This document shows, one piece after another, positions 36,934-46,988 of a stretch of DNA of 64,000 bases (position 1 is its first letter; each line of letters starts with the position of its first letter). The stretch covers positions 124,001 to 188,000 of the forward strand of contig JAUIKS010000001.1 of NCBI GenBank assembly GCA_030430565.1. Reading direction: 5' to 3'. The DNA is from Polyangia bacterium (GTDB lineage Bacteria; Myxococcota_A; Polyangia; Nannocystales; Nannocystaceae). The translations under genes were made by a program, and so were the position numbers. The notes beneath the pieces were generated by a model, which did no database searches, was not told the origin of the DNA, and saw nothing but the letters and a program-made list of their open reading frames with translations.

Positions 36934-37009
36934 TGTATGATTTCCTGTGAACGATTTCGTGCGATGAGTTTCATGTGTATGATTTCGTGTGTCAGATTTC
37001 ATGGAAGAG
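36926..37009 (+). repeat. six in-phase 14-bp direct repeats upstream of the exporter
   Basis: Units start at 36926, 36940, 36954, 36968, 36982 and 36996 with consensus NTTTC(A/G)TGTGTATG; the TTTC core is in all six. Units 1 and 4 differ only in the first base and lie 42 bp apart, about four helical turns. TATGAT hexamers at 36936-36941 and 36978-36983 fall on unit junctions and could serve as -10 elements. The block is AT-richer than its surroundings. It is probably a cooperative binding array for the divergent regulator. Confidence 0.8.
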
Positions 37010-37028
37010 CTTTCCAGAAAGCTAAGGC

Positions 37029-39173
37029 GTGAGAACAGAGAGCTCGAACAGCTACCGCAACGCTGACCTCCGCGCGGGCCGTGAGGTCTCGATCCTGGCG
37101 AGAGCGCTGGAGATCGCGGCGGAGAGCGCGGGGTTGTCTGGCCCGTCGGTCGCGGCCGGGACCGACTCGGTCACGGCGGAGGACGCCTGGCACGCGGTCG
37201 CGGACAACTCCGCGATGGCGAGCTGGACCGAGGTCGCGGGGTCGGCGGCGCGCGCGCTCGGGCTCCAACCGTATCTTCGTGAGAGTCCTCCTGCTGCGCC
37301 CTCGCGGGACCAGCCGGCGCTCGCGCGCGTAGGCGAGGGTCGCTGGTTGGTAGCAATAGGGCAGGGGCGACGGCGGCTGAGGCTTGTGGAACTCGACGAG
37401 CGGGGGGAGCGGAGGATGAAGATGACACCGGCGCAGCTGCGCGAGTACGCGGGCGATCAGCCGTGGCTCCATCTTCAGCCGCTGCTCGCGCTCGACCCGA
37501 TCGGCGTCAGTCGTCGACCTGTCCTCAAGAACAAGCCGTGGCTGCGGCTGCGGTCCTTCTTCGGCCTCGAGCGGCGCGAGCTCTGGGTCGTCGTCGTCTA
37601 CGCGCTCGTGCTCGGCGGCGTCTCCCTGGCGGTGCCGGTCGCCGCGCAGTCGCTCGTCAACACCGTCGCCTTCGGGTCAGTGCTGCAGCCCTTGGTCGCG
37701 CTGACGATCCTGCTGCTCGGCGTGCTGATCTTCGCGGGCGTGCTCGGCGTGCTCGAGGCCTACGTCGTCGAGGTCCTGCAGCGGCGCGTGTTCGTGCGCG
37801 TCGCCGACGACTTCGGGCGCCGCCTCCCGAGCGTCCGCACCGACGTGCTCGACAGCCAGTTCGGGCCCGAGCTGGTCAACCGCTTCTTCGACGTCTTGAC
37901 GATTCAGAAGTCGCTCTCGGGCCTGCTGCTCGACGGGCTCACCATCGCGCTGCAGACGATCATCGGCATGATCCTGCTGGGCTTCTACCACCCGCTGCTG
38001 CTCGCCTTCGACGTCGTGCTGGTGGTCCTGCTCGCGCTGGTCATCGCGCTCGGGCGCGGCGCCGTGACGACCGGCCTGAACGAGTCGAGCGCGAAGTACC
38101 GGACCGCCGCGTGGCTCGAGGACGTGACGCGGGCCTCGCACCTGTTCCGCGGCGTCAAGGCGCAGCAGTACGCGGCGCAGCGCACCGAGATGCTGTGCCG
38201 CGACTACCTCTCGGCGCGCAAGCGGCACTTCCGGATCCTGCTGCGACAGATCACCGGCGGCTTCGGCCTGCAGATCGTCGCGATGGTCGCGCTGCTCGGC
38301 GTCGGCGGCTGGCTGGTGATCGACCGCCAGCTCACGCTCGGGCAGCTCGTCGCGGCCGAGCTCGTGATCGCGGCGATCGGCGCGAGCTTCGTCAAGCTCG
38401 GCAAGAACCTCGAGAAGCTCTACGACCTCAACGTCGGCGTCTTGAAGATCTCGCAGATCGTCGACCTGCCGACCGAGCGCCGCGGCGGCGAGCCGCTGCG
38501 CGCGGGCGGGCCGGCGCGCGTCGTCCTCCGCGAGCTGGTGGTCGCGCGCGGCGGACGGCCCTTGCTCGCGAGCGGACAGCTCGAGCTGCAGCCCGGCGCG
38601 CGGCTTCACCTGCGCGGCGCGGCCGGCAGCGGCAAGAGCACGCTGCTCGAGGTGATCGCGGGCCTGCGCCCGCAGGAGCGCGGCAGCGTGCAGATCGACG
38701 GCCTCGATCTGCGGCGCGCGGACCTCACGTCGGCGCGCCAAGAGATCATGCTCGCGCGCGGCGCCGACTTCGTGGACGGGTCGGTGCTCGAGAACCTGCG
38801 GCTCATGGGGCGCGACTGCAGCAAGGAGTCCTCGGTCCGCGAGCTGCTGCGGCTCGTCGCGCTCGAGCGGGTGATCGACGCGCTGCCGACCGGGCTCCAG
38901 ACCCGCGTGCTGCCCTCGGGGGCGCCGTTCTCCGAGTCGCACGCGCGTCGCCTCGCGCTCGCGCGCGCGCTCGCGGCGAGGCCCAGGGTGCTGCTGCTGG
39001 ACGGCGCGCTCGACGGCCTCGGGCTCAGCGAGGCGCAGCAGACCGCGCTGCTCGACGCGGTGCTCGGCCCCGAGGCGCCCTGGACCTCGATCGTCGTGAC
39101 AGACGATCCTGCGGTCGCGGCCCGCTGTGAGCGCGCCGCGACGCTGCGCGAGCAGCGGCTGGAGGTGGCGTGA
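37029..39173 (+). CDS. type I secretion-like ABC exporter with degenerate ATPase motifs
   Basis: 714 residues from GTG 37029. An N-terminal 150 residues resemble a C39-peptidase-like domain without the catalytic Cys (WLVAIGQGRRRLRLVELDERGE, LLALDPIG). The six-helix transmembrane domain follows (about 185-460), with ELWVVVVYALVLGGVSLAVPVAAQSLVN and SLSGLLLDGLTIALQTIIGM. The ATPase has a good Walker A (GAAGSGKST, about 530-538), but the LSGGQ signature reads FSESH (about 634), Walker B is LLLDGALD with Gly where the catalytic Glu should be, and the Q-loop is altered. It overlaps the HlyD gene (TGATG). Catalysis may be slow or absent; the locus is otherwise intact. Confidence 0.87.
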   Translation: MRTESSNSYRNADLRAGREVSILARALEIAAESAGLSGPSVAAGTDSVTAEDAWHAVADNSAMASWTEVAGSAARALGLQPYLRESPPAAPSRDQPALARVGEGRWLVAIGQGRRRLRLVELDERGERRMKMTPAQLREYAGDQPWLHLQPLLALDPIGVSRRPVLKNKPWLRLRSFFGLERRELWVVVVYALVLGGVSLAVPVAAQSLVNTVAFGSVLQPLVALTILLLGVLIFAGVLGVLEAYVVEVLQRRVFVRVADDFGRRLPSVRTDVLDSQFGPELVNRFFDVLTIQKSLSGLLLDGLTIALQTIIGMILLGFYHPLLLAFDVVLVVLLALVIALGRGAVTTGLNESSAKYRTAAWLEDVTRASHLFRGVKAQQYAAQRTEMLCRDYLSARKRHFRILLRQITGGFGLQIVAMVALLGVGGWLVIDRQLTLGQLVAAELVIAAIGASFVKLGKNLEKLYDLNVGVLKISQIVDLPTERRGGEPLRAGGPARVVLRELVVARGGRPLLASGQLELQPGARLHLRGAAGSGKSTLLEVIAGLRPQERGSVQIDGLDLRRADLTSARQEIMLARGADFVDGSVLENLRLMGRDCSKESSVRELLRLVALERVIDALPTGLQTRVLPSGAPFSESHARRLALARALAARPRVLLLDGALDGLGLSEAQQTALLDAVLGPEAPWTSIVVTDDPAVAARCERAATLREQRLEVA

Positions 39174-40564
39174 TGCAGCCTGTCTCAACCGACACCTCAA
39201 CCGAGAAGCCCGTCAACGCGCCCGCGCGAGCGCGCGAGCGCGCGCGCTCGAGCTCGATGGGCGTGCTGCGGCCCTCGACGCTGGACAGCGCCGGCACGAT
39301 CGACGGCGCGCGCGTGCTCGCGTGGCTGCTGGTGCTCGGGCTGGTGCTCGTCATCGTCGCGCTGATCTTCACGCCGTGGCAGCAGAACGTCACGGGCTCA
39401 GGCCGCGTGATCGCGTACACCCCGATCGAGCGCCAGCAGCCGATCGAGGCGCCGGTCAGCGGGCGCGTGAAGCAGTGGTACGTGCGCGAGGGCGATCACG
39501 TCGAGGAGGGGCAGCTGCTCGTCGAGCTCAGCGACAACGACCCCGAGATCCTCGCGCGGCTGGAGCGTGAGCGCACGGCGGTCCGCTCGCAGATCGAGGC
39601 CTCCGAGCTGCAGATCGCGGTGAGCCAGGCCAAGATCGACTCGCTCGAGAGCGTGCGCACCGCGGCGGTCCTGAGCGCCGGGCTCAAGCGCCAGATCGCC
39701 GACGACAAGCGCAACGCCGCCGAGCGGGCGCTGGAGGCGGCCGAGGCCGCCTACAAGACCGCGAGCCTCAACTACGAGCGCCAGCGCACGCTGCACGACA
39801 AGGGCCTCGTCTCGACGCGCACCCACGAGCTCGCGGAGCTGAAGGTCGAGACGACCGAGGCGTCGCTCGGCCGCGCCAAGGCGTCGCTGCGCGCGGCGAA
39901 GCGCGAGGTCAAGGCGATGCAGGCCGATCGCGACAAGGCCGACAACGACAGCAAGGCCAAGGTTGAGGACGCGCGCTCATCCCTGCAGAAGGCGAAGTCT
40001 GAAAAGGCCAAGGCCGAGGCGGCGCTCGCGAAGATCGAGGTTCGGCTCACGCGACAGAAGACCATGCGCGTGACGGCGCCGCGGGCCGGCGCCGTGTTCC
40101 GCGTCAACTCGTTTCAGGGCGGCGAGATGGTCAAGGCCGGCGACGGCCTGATGCAGCTCGTCCCCGACACCAAGGCGCGCGCGGTCGAGCTGTGGGTCGA
40201 CGGCAACGACGCGCCGCTGATCACACCGGGTCGCCACGTGCGGCTGCAGTTCGAGGGCTGGCCCGCGGTCCAGTTCGTCGGCTGGCCGTCGGTCGCGGTC
40301 GGGACGTTCCCGGGCGAGGTCGCGTTCGTCGACGCGACCGACAACGGTGAGGGCCGGTTCCGCATCGTCGTCGTGCCCGAGGGCGAGGAGCCGTGGCCCC
40401 AGCCCCGCTACCTGCGGCAGGGCGTGCGCGCCAACGGCTGGGTCTTGCTCAACGAGGTCAGCCTGGGCTACGAGATCTGGCGCCAGTTCAACGGCTTCCC
40501 GCCGGCGGTCGGCGCCCCCAAGGTCAAGTCGGCGAAGCCGACGCCCAAGCTCTCGACGAAGTAG
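39173..40564 (+). CDS. HlyD-family periplasmic adaptor
   Basis: 463 residues from ATG 39173, which follows GGAGG and overlaps the ABC gene's stop (TGATG); GTG 39170 is the alternative. One inner-membrane helix (VLAWLLVLGLVLVIVALIF) is followed by a lipoyl half (VSGRVKQWYVREGDHVEEGQLLVEL), a long coiled-coil hairpin (about 120-300, with AKAEAALAKIEVRL), the second lipoyl half (TAPRAGAVFRVNSFQGGEMVKAGDGL) and a C-terminal beta domain. It links the ABC subunit to the TolC-like protein. Near the end FEGWPAVQFVGWPSVAVGTFPGEV is typical of HlyD-type adaptors. Confidence 0.92.
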   Translation: MQPVSTDTSTEKPVNAPARARERARSSSMGVLRPSTLDSAGTIDGARVLAWLLVLGLVLVIVALIFTPWQQNVTGSGRVIAYTPIERQQPIEAPVSGRVKQWYVREGDHVEEGQLLVELSDNDPEILARLERERTAVRSQIEASELQIAVSQAKIDSLESVRTAAVLSAGLKRQIADDKRNAAERALEAAEAAYKTASLNYERQRTLHDKGLVSTRTHELAELKVETTEASLGRAKASLRAAKREVKAMQADRDKADNDSKAKVEDARSSLQKAKSEKAKAEAALAKIEVRLTRQKTMRVTAPRAGAVFRVNSFQGGEMVKAGDGLMQLVPDTKARAVELWVDGNDAPLITPGRHVRLQFEGWPAVQFVGWPSVAVGTFPGEVAFVDATDNGEGRFRIVVVPEGEEPWPQPRYLRQGVRANGWVLLNEVSLGYEIWRQFNGFPPAVGAPKVKSAKPTPKLSTK

Positions 40565-40566
40565 CA

Positions 40567-42012
40567 ATGGCGAACTACCGAGCATGTTTGAAGCGACATG
40601 TTGAGCGAGTCAGGGGGACGCTGGCGGGGGCGCTGCTCGCCGCCGCGATCATCACGCTGCCGGCGGGCGACGTCCGGGCGGCGGCGCCCCTGACCCTCGA
40701 CGAGGTCCTGCGCGCGACCCGTGACACGCACCCCGGGATCGAGGCGGCCGACCGCGGGATCGACAAGGCGTCGGGCAAGGCCTTCGCGGCCCGCGGCGGC
40801 TTCGACCCCACGCTCTCGATCCGCGCCAAGTGGGAGCCCGTCGGCTACTACCCGAACGCGCAGGTCGACGCGCTGGTGTACCAGGCGACGCCGCTGTGGG
40901 GCACGGCGCTGTTCGCCGGCTACCGCCTGGGCTGGGGCTCGTTCCCGATCTACAAGGGCGACCTCGAGACGCTCTCGGGCGGGGAGCTGCGCGCGGGGGT
41001 CGAGCTCCCCGTCTGGCGCAACGGCCCGATCGACTCCAAGCGCGCGAAGATCCAGAGCACGCGGATCCGCGAGGGCGCGGCCCGGAGCCAGCGCGACGCG
41101 GCGGAGCTCGAGCTCGAGCGCGACGCGGCCTGGGCGTTCTGGGACTGGGTCGCGGCCGGCCAGAAGCTCCAGGTCTCGCGGCAGGTGCTGAGCATCGCCG
41201 AGCGGCGAAACGCCGGCCTGCAGGAGCTCGCCAACGCCGGCGCGATCGAGCGCATCAAGCTCGTCGACAACCGCCGCCTCGTGGTCTCGCGGCGCGCCAA
41301 GGTCGTCGAGTCGGAGCGCAAGTTCCAAACAAGCGCGCTCAAGCTCTCGCTCTACTTCCGCGACGGCGATCTGCAGCCGATCCGCGTCGGCGAGGAGCGC
41401 GTGCCCCCGCGCATCCCGGAGCCGCGCGGCGTCGACACCCTCACGCTCGAGCAGGAGATCGAGCAGGCGCTCGCGCGGCGCCCGGATCTCGCGGCGCTCG
41501 TGGCCGAGCGCGACGCCCTCCAGGTCAACCTGCGCTTGGCTCGAAACCAGCGCGCGCCCGACGTGAAGCTGCAGTCCTACGTCGCCCGCGACTTCGGCGA
41601 CGGCCCCGACGAGCTGCGCCCGACCGAGTTCGGGGTCGGCGCGTACGTCACCATGCCGCTGCCGCTCCGGGAGCTCCGCGGGAACTTCCGCGTCGCGCAG
41701 GCGGAGGTCGCTGCGGTCGAGGCCAAGCTCCGCGGGATGAAGGACAAGGTCGCCGCGGAGATCCAGACCGCGCTCGTGGATCTCGGCGCGGCGCAGCAGC
41801 GCGTCCAGCTCGCGCGCGAGCAGGTCTCGCTCGCGAACGAGCTCGCGGAGGCTGAGCGCACGCGCTTCTCCGCGGGCGCGAGCGACCTCGTGATCGTGAA
41901 CCTCCGCGAGCGCGCCGCCGCGGACGCGGCCAACGACGTGATCGACGCGCTCGCGGACTTTCAGCGCGCGCGCGCGGACTACATGGTCGCGACCGGTCGC
42001 AGCCCCTCGTAG
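40567..42012 (+). CDS. TolC-like outer membrane channel
   Basis: 481 residues from ATG 40567, 2 bp after the HlyD stop. The signal peptide is LAGALLAAAIITLPAGDVRAA. It shows two internally similar halves of the outer membrane efflux protein family: TLDEVLRATRDTHPGIEAADRGI at the start and VDTLTLEQEIEQALARRPDLAALVAER in the middle, each leading into long coiled-coil helices and a two-strand barrel part (YQATPLWGTALFAGYRLGWG, GVGAYVTMPLPL). With the ABC and HlyD genes it forms a one-step exporter. No dedicated substrate gene is obvious; the small gene at 42074 is closest. Confidence 0.9.
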   Translation: MANYRACLKRHVERVRGTLAGALLAAAIITLPAGDVRAAAPLTLDEVLRATRDTHPGIEAADRGIDKASGKAFAARGGFDPTLSIRAKWEPVGYYPNAQVDALVYQATPLWGTALFAGYRLGWGSFPIYKGDLETLSGGELRAGVELPVWRNGPIDSKRAKIQSTRIREGAARSQRDAAELELERDAAWAFWDWVAAGQKLQVSRQVLSIAERRNAGLQELANAGAIERIKLVDNRRLVVSRRAKVVESERKFQTSALKLSLYFRDGDLQPIRVGEERVPPRIPEPRGVDTLTLEQEIEQALARRPDLAALVAERDALQVNLRLARNQRAPDVKLQSYVARDFGDGPDELRPTEFGVGAYVTMPLPLRELRGNFRVAQAEVAAVEAKLRGMKDKVAAEIQTALVDLGAAQQRVQLAREQVSLANELAEAERTRFSAGASDLVIVNLRERAAADAANDVIDALADFQRARADYMVATGRSPS

Positions 42013-42060
42013 GAGCGGTCGCGCGCGGCCTCGCGCGGTCGGGTTGACGCTCCGAGGCGG

Positions 42061-42066
42061 TATACT
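42061..42066 (+). promoter_or_regulatory. -10 element TATACT for a leaderless small-protein mRNA
   Basis: TATACT ends 7 nt before ATG 42074. A TTGACG lies at 42044-42049 but only 11 bp away, too close for a normal -35. Confidence 0.5.
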
Positions 42067-42073
42067 CGAGACG

Positions 42074-42406
42074 ATGACGACCTCGACCGCTGTTGAACGC
42101 GCGGGCCAGGAGGCGTCGACGCTCGCGGCGGCGCAGCAGCGACGGCGGGCGGCGGCGCGGCGCAAGGCGCAGCTCGATCTGGTGCTCCGCTACGCGCGGG
42201 CGCGCGGGCGAGTGTTCACGCGACGTTCGAACCGCGCCTGGCTCGTCTCGGCGGTCGCGGCCGCCGGCGGCACGTTGATGGCGGTCTCCGATCTTCGACG
42301 CGCGACGATGTGGCAGGACGTGATCGACGCGCTCGAGGACGCGCGGGTCGACGCGGTGGTCGAGCTCCGCCTGGCGGAAGAGGCAGCGCGCCGGGCCGGC
42401 GTCTGA
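42074..42406 (+). CDS. small basic protein of unknown function
   Basis: 110 residues from ATG 42074. The N-terminal half is Ala/Arg-rich and helical (AAAQQRRRAAARRKAQLDLVLRYARARGR); a short hydrophobic stretch (WLVSAVAAAGGTLMAVS) follows, then an acidic amphipathic helix (WQDVIDALEDARVDAVVELRLAEEAARR). It may be a single-helix membrane or membrane-associated protein. Its place right after the exporter makes it a possible accessory or cargo, but it has its own promoter and no known secretion signal. Confidence 0.5.
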   Translation: MTTSTAVERAGQEASTLAAAQQRRRAAARRKAQLDLVLRYARARGRVFTRRSNRAWLVSAVAAAGGTLMAVSDLRRATMWQDVIDALEDARVDAVVELRLAEEAARRAGV

Positions 42407-42527
42407 CCTGTCCCGAAGCGCGAGTCGGCGCGCGCGAGTCGACGCCGCGCGCTCGATGCCGCGCGGATCGTGAGCGCGCCTCCGCGCGCGCGCCAGACAT
42501 GCAGGCTCGTGGCGATACGCCGCGTGA

Positions 42528-42533
42528 TAACCT
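42528..42533 (+). promoter_or_regulatory. -10 element TAACCT for the HPt gene
   Basis: TAACCT ends 6 nt before GTG 42540. Confidence 0.45.
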
Positions 42534-42539
42534 GAGCTC

Positions 42540-42920
42540 GTGGTGGCGGTTGACGAGATCCCGGACCTCGACGCTGAGGTGTTTGACCGGCTGTACCGGC
42601 TCACGGGACCAGAGATGCTCGAAGAGGTGACCGAGGAGTACATCCGGCACCTCGACAGCGTGCTCCCGCAGCTGCGCGAGCTCGTCACGACGCCGGGCGT
42701 CGAGAGCCGGCGCGCGCTCGAGATGGTCGCTCATGGCCTAAAAGGCAGCTCGTCGACCTACGGCGCGCGCCGGGTGACCGTGCTCGCGGAGCTCCTCGAG
42801 GACGGCTGCCGCCGCGGCCTCGACGTGCGCGCGACGGTCGAGCTGCTGTGTCGCGCCATCGCCTCGACGCGCACGACGGTCGTCTCGATGATGCGCCGCA
42901 CCGTGCACGGCCACGCCTGA
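42540..42920 (+). CDS. histidine phosphotransfer (HPt) protein
   Basis: 126 residues from GTG 42540. It is a four-helix HPt domain: FDRLYRLTGPEMLEEVTEEYIRHLDSVLPQLRELV, then the phosphoacceptor helix MVAHGLKGSSSTYGARRV (His within H-x-L-K-G-S), followed by LLEDGCRRG and a C-terminal helix. It is stand-alone, so it shuttles phosphate between a hybrid kinase and a response regulator. No kinase is adjacent, but the signalling island at 2997-9233 includes receivers (6234, 8793) that could be partners. Confidence 0.85.
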   Translation: MVAVDEIPDLDAEVFDRLYRLTGPEMLEEVTEEYIRHLDSVLPQLRELVTTPGVESRRALEMVAHGLKGSSSTYGARRVTVLAELLEDGCRRGLDVRATVELLCRAIASTRTTVVSMMRRTVHGHA

Positions 42921-43042
42921 GCGCCCGCGTAGCGCGTTCGCCACAGGTCGCGGCCTCACCGGCCCCGCTCGGGTCCGCGAGGCCTACACGGCGCCAATTC
43001 TCGGGGCTCGCGGCCTGACGTGACGCTGCCGACGTTTCACGG

Positions 43043-43048
43043 TAGCGT
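43043..43048 (+). promoter_or_regulatory. -10 element TAGCGT for glnS
   Basis: TAGCGT ends 8 nt before GTG 43057. Confidence 0.45.
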
Positions 43049-43056
43049 CCCGGGCC

Positions 43057-44844
<1,788 letters not shown>

Positions 44845-44899
44845 AACTGTTGAAGAACTGTTGAAGAACTGTTGAAGAACGGCTGAAGAACGGCTGAAG
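44845..44899 (+). repeat. five 11-bp tandem repeats after glnS
   Basis: AACTGTTGAAG three times then AACGGCTGAAG twice, starting right after the glnS stop. It lies between convergent genes. Confidence 0.8.
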
Positions 44900-44906
44900 C
44901 ACGCGC

Positions 44907-46016
44907 CTAGCGGTGGGCCGCGAGCAGCGCGGGGCCGCGCTCGAGGGCCGCGCGCGCGAGCCCGTGATCCTCGAGGAAGCGCAGCAGATGGGCCGTGTCG
45001 CGATCGGTCAGCGCGTGGTCGATGGGCACACGCGCGCCGTGGCGGGTCGCCGGTCGGCGTGGCGGGGCGTAGTCCTGCGGGAGGTAGCCGGCCACGCGCA
45101 GCGACGCTTGATCGTCGCAGGCGAGCTCGACGACGTGGCGGTGGGCGAAGTCGCGATCACGCTCGATCGCCCAGCCGGGACGCAGCGTGCGCTCGTCGGC
45201 CGTGAACTCGCGGCGCGGGCCGTCGGCCGGGGCGCGCGCGCCGTCGAGCAGCACCTGACCGTCACAGGCGAGCAGGAGCGCGTCCATGTCCTCGGGGATC
45301 GGCGACAGCGCCTCGCCGTCCTGAACCTCGCGCCATACGCCCATCACGAGCGCGAACAGCTGCATCGGCAGCGCCGGCAGCACGATGTACCAGAGCTGCG
45401 GGAGCGCGAGCACGACGCCGCCGATCACGATCAGCGCGCAGGCCAGCTCGCGGCGGTCGACGCGAGAGCGCCGGCGGGCCCCCGGGGCGAGGGTCGCCGG
45501 CCCGAAGGTGCCGAGCTGCTCGGCGCGGGTTGAGGTGGCGTCGAACAGCGCCAGCGCGCGGGCGAGCCGCGGACGTCGGTGGGCGTGGCCGCGGTAGGGG
45601 CTGCCGGGGTCGCGCGTCGCGTCGCAGGCTCGCTCGAGCTTGTCGAGCAGCTCGACGAAGGCCTCGTGGGGGAGCACCACGTCGCAGCGGCGCACGGAGT
45701 CGGAGAGCGGGGGCGCGTCTCGCTCGCCCGGCAGCGCGCAGGTTCGCGGGCTCCCGATGACCCAGGCGCGCCCGTCGATGTGCACGCGGATCGCGAGCGC
45801 GTCGCGTTCACCTGGCCCGATGATCCAGTCGACGTACTCGGCGCGCGTCAGCCCAGGGGAGGCGAGCAGCTGATCCAGCGCGCGCTCGTCGGCGGAGGGG
45901 CGCGTCGCGACGACGGTCGACTCGGTCCGCAGCGCGGGCGCGCTGCCTGTGCCTCGGCGCGCGCTCATCAGGGGGTTGAGCTCAGCGCCAGGGCACAGGC
46001 TCGCGTCGATCGCCAT
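44907..46016 (-). CDS. membrane protein of unknown function
   Basis: 369 residues from ATG 46016, with a -10 element 7 nt upstream. The N-terminal 180 residues are soluble, with IIGPGERDALAIRVHIDGRAWVIGSP and DVVLPHEAFVELLDKLERA. Two hydrophobic helices follow (CALIVIGGVVLALPQLWYIVLPALPMQLFALVMGV, about 190-228), then a C-terminal soluble part with DALLLACDGQVLLDGAR and DHALTDRDTAHLLRFLEDHGL. The internal arrangement is a soluble-hairpin-soluble protein anchored in the inner membrane. No family recognised. Confidence 0.65.
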   Translation of the reverse strand: MAIDASLCPGAELNPLMSARRGTGSAPALRTESTVVATRPSADERALDQLLASPGLTRAEYVDWIIGPGERDALAIRVHIDGRAWVIGSPRTCALPGERDAPPLSDSVRRCDVVLPHEAFVELLDKLERACDATRDPGSPYRGHAHRRPRLARALALFDATSTRAEQLGTFGPATLAPGARRRSRVDRRELACALIVIGGVVLALPQLWYIVLPALPMQLFALVMGVWREVQDGEALSPIPEDMDALLLACDGQVLLDGARAPADGPRREFTADERTLRPGWAIERDRDFAHRHVVELACDDQASLRVAGYLPQDYAPPRRPATRHGARVPIDHALTDRDTAHLLRFLEDHGLARAALERGPALLAAHR

Positions 46017-46023
46017 CGCGCCC

Positions 46024-46029
46024 AGGGTA
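46024..46029 (-). promoter_or_regulatory. -10 element TACCCT for the membrane protein gene
   Basis: On the minus strand TACCCT ends 7 nt before ATG 46016. Confidence 0.4.
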
Positions 46030-46178
46030 TCACCGCGCGCGGGCGGCCCGGCCGGACGCCGCGCTCAGGCGCGCGTCGTCGCGCGTTCGGCCGAGGCGGC
46101 CGCGGGGACAGGTCGCGGGGACAGGTCGCGCAGGCGGCGGGTCGTGCTAGCGTTTTCACATTTCCGAAAGGACATGTC

Positions 46179-46877
46179 ATGAAGAACTTGAGCTACAGCC
46201 GCGCGCTCGCGGCCCTCTCGCTGGCGCTCTACCTCCCCGCCTGCGGCGACGACAGCGTCGACGGCTCAGCCTCGGCGAGCGACAGCCAGGCGACGAGCTC
46301 GGAGACGACGACGGCCGAGACGACGAGCGCCCAGCCGGGCACCGGCACCGGCACGAGCGCGGGGACGGGCACGAGCGCGAGCGCGAGCGACTCCGGCGGG
46401 ATGACGACCGAGGGCGTGATGACGACGGGCGACCCGACGGGGGCGACGACGGGGGCGACGACGGCCGAGACGACGGGCGCGACGACGAGCGCGACGACGA
46501 GCGCGACGACGAGCGCGACGACAGGGGCGACGACGAGCGCGACGACGGGGGCGACGACGAGCGCGACGACGGGGGCGACGACCGGCAACCCCGACTTTGA
46601 CAACTGCGTAGACCTGCTCGCGGCGTTCTACGCCGAGACCGAGGCGATCCGCAGCTGCGAGCAGGACGACGAGTGCGGTCAGGTGCTCCCGGGCACGAGC
46701 TGCGGGTGCACGCGCAACTGGGTGGCGCGCCTCGACGCCGACACCGACTGGTTTTGGGAGCTCGTCGACATGGGCATCGAGCTGCAGTGCGAGCTCCCGT
46801 TCATCAGCACCTGCGACTGCCCCGCCGCCGACGGCTACGCCTGCGTCGACAGCATCTGCAACTGGAACTACATCTAG
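46179..46877 (+). CDS. lipoprotein with (A/G)TT(S/G) repeats and Cys-rich C-terminus
   Basis: 232 residues from ATG 46179, after GAAAGGA. Lipobox LPAC (Cys22). A linker of about 110 residues includes a long GATTSATT-type repeat (87-140). The C-terminal 90 residues (NPDFDNCVDLLAAFYAETEAIRSCEQDDECGQVLPGTSCGC...) contain about ten cysteines and read like a myxobacterial secreted Cys-rich domain. Unknown function. An open frame extends 600 bp upstream but has no start signal. Confidence 0.78.
   Translation: MKNLSYSRALAALSLALYLPACGDDSVDGSASASDSQATSSETTTAETTSAQPGTGTGTSAGTGTSASASDSGGMTTEGVMTTGDPTGATTGATTAETTGATTSATTSATTSATTGATTSATTGATTSATTGATTGNPDFDNCVDLLAAFYAETEAIRSCEQDDECGQVLPGTSCGCTRNWVARLDADTDWFWELVDMGIELQCELPFISTCDCPAADGYACVDSICNWNYI
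46437..46585 (+). repeat. (GCGACGACS)n microsatellite-like coding repeat
   Basis: Nine- and twelve-base units coding for Ala-Thr-Thr with Gly/Ser recur about 13 times in the lipoprotein linker. Confidence 0.75.
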
Positions 46878-46970
46878 CGGCTCCGCTGCGTTGACGAGGG
46901 TGAAGCGCGCGCCGCGCCTTGGCGTCGCTGACGGCGTTGGCTTGCGAGTTCGGCGGCCGTCTGCCAGTGA

Positions 46971-46976
46971 TACAGT
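46971..46976 (+). promoter_or_regulatory. -10 element TACAGT for the aryl-polyene-like operon
   Basis: TACAGT ends 12 nt before ATG 46989; AGGG just before the ATG may help initiation. Confidence 0.4.
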
Positions 46977-46988
46977 GCGCGACCAGGG

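Noticed and set aside
36926-37009. CRISPR-like array
   Set aside because: Units are 14 bp with no spacers and no cas genes; it is better explained as a promoter binding array.
42044-42066. TTGACG/TATACT as a classic sigma-70 promoter
   Set aside because: The spacing is 11 bp, far below the usual 16-18, so only the -10 part is kept.
44845-44899. Tandem repeats as a mobile element trace
   Set aside because: No terminal inverted repeats, target duplication or transposase; simple slippage explains them.
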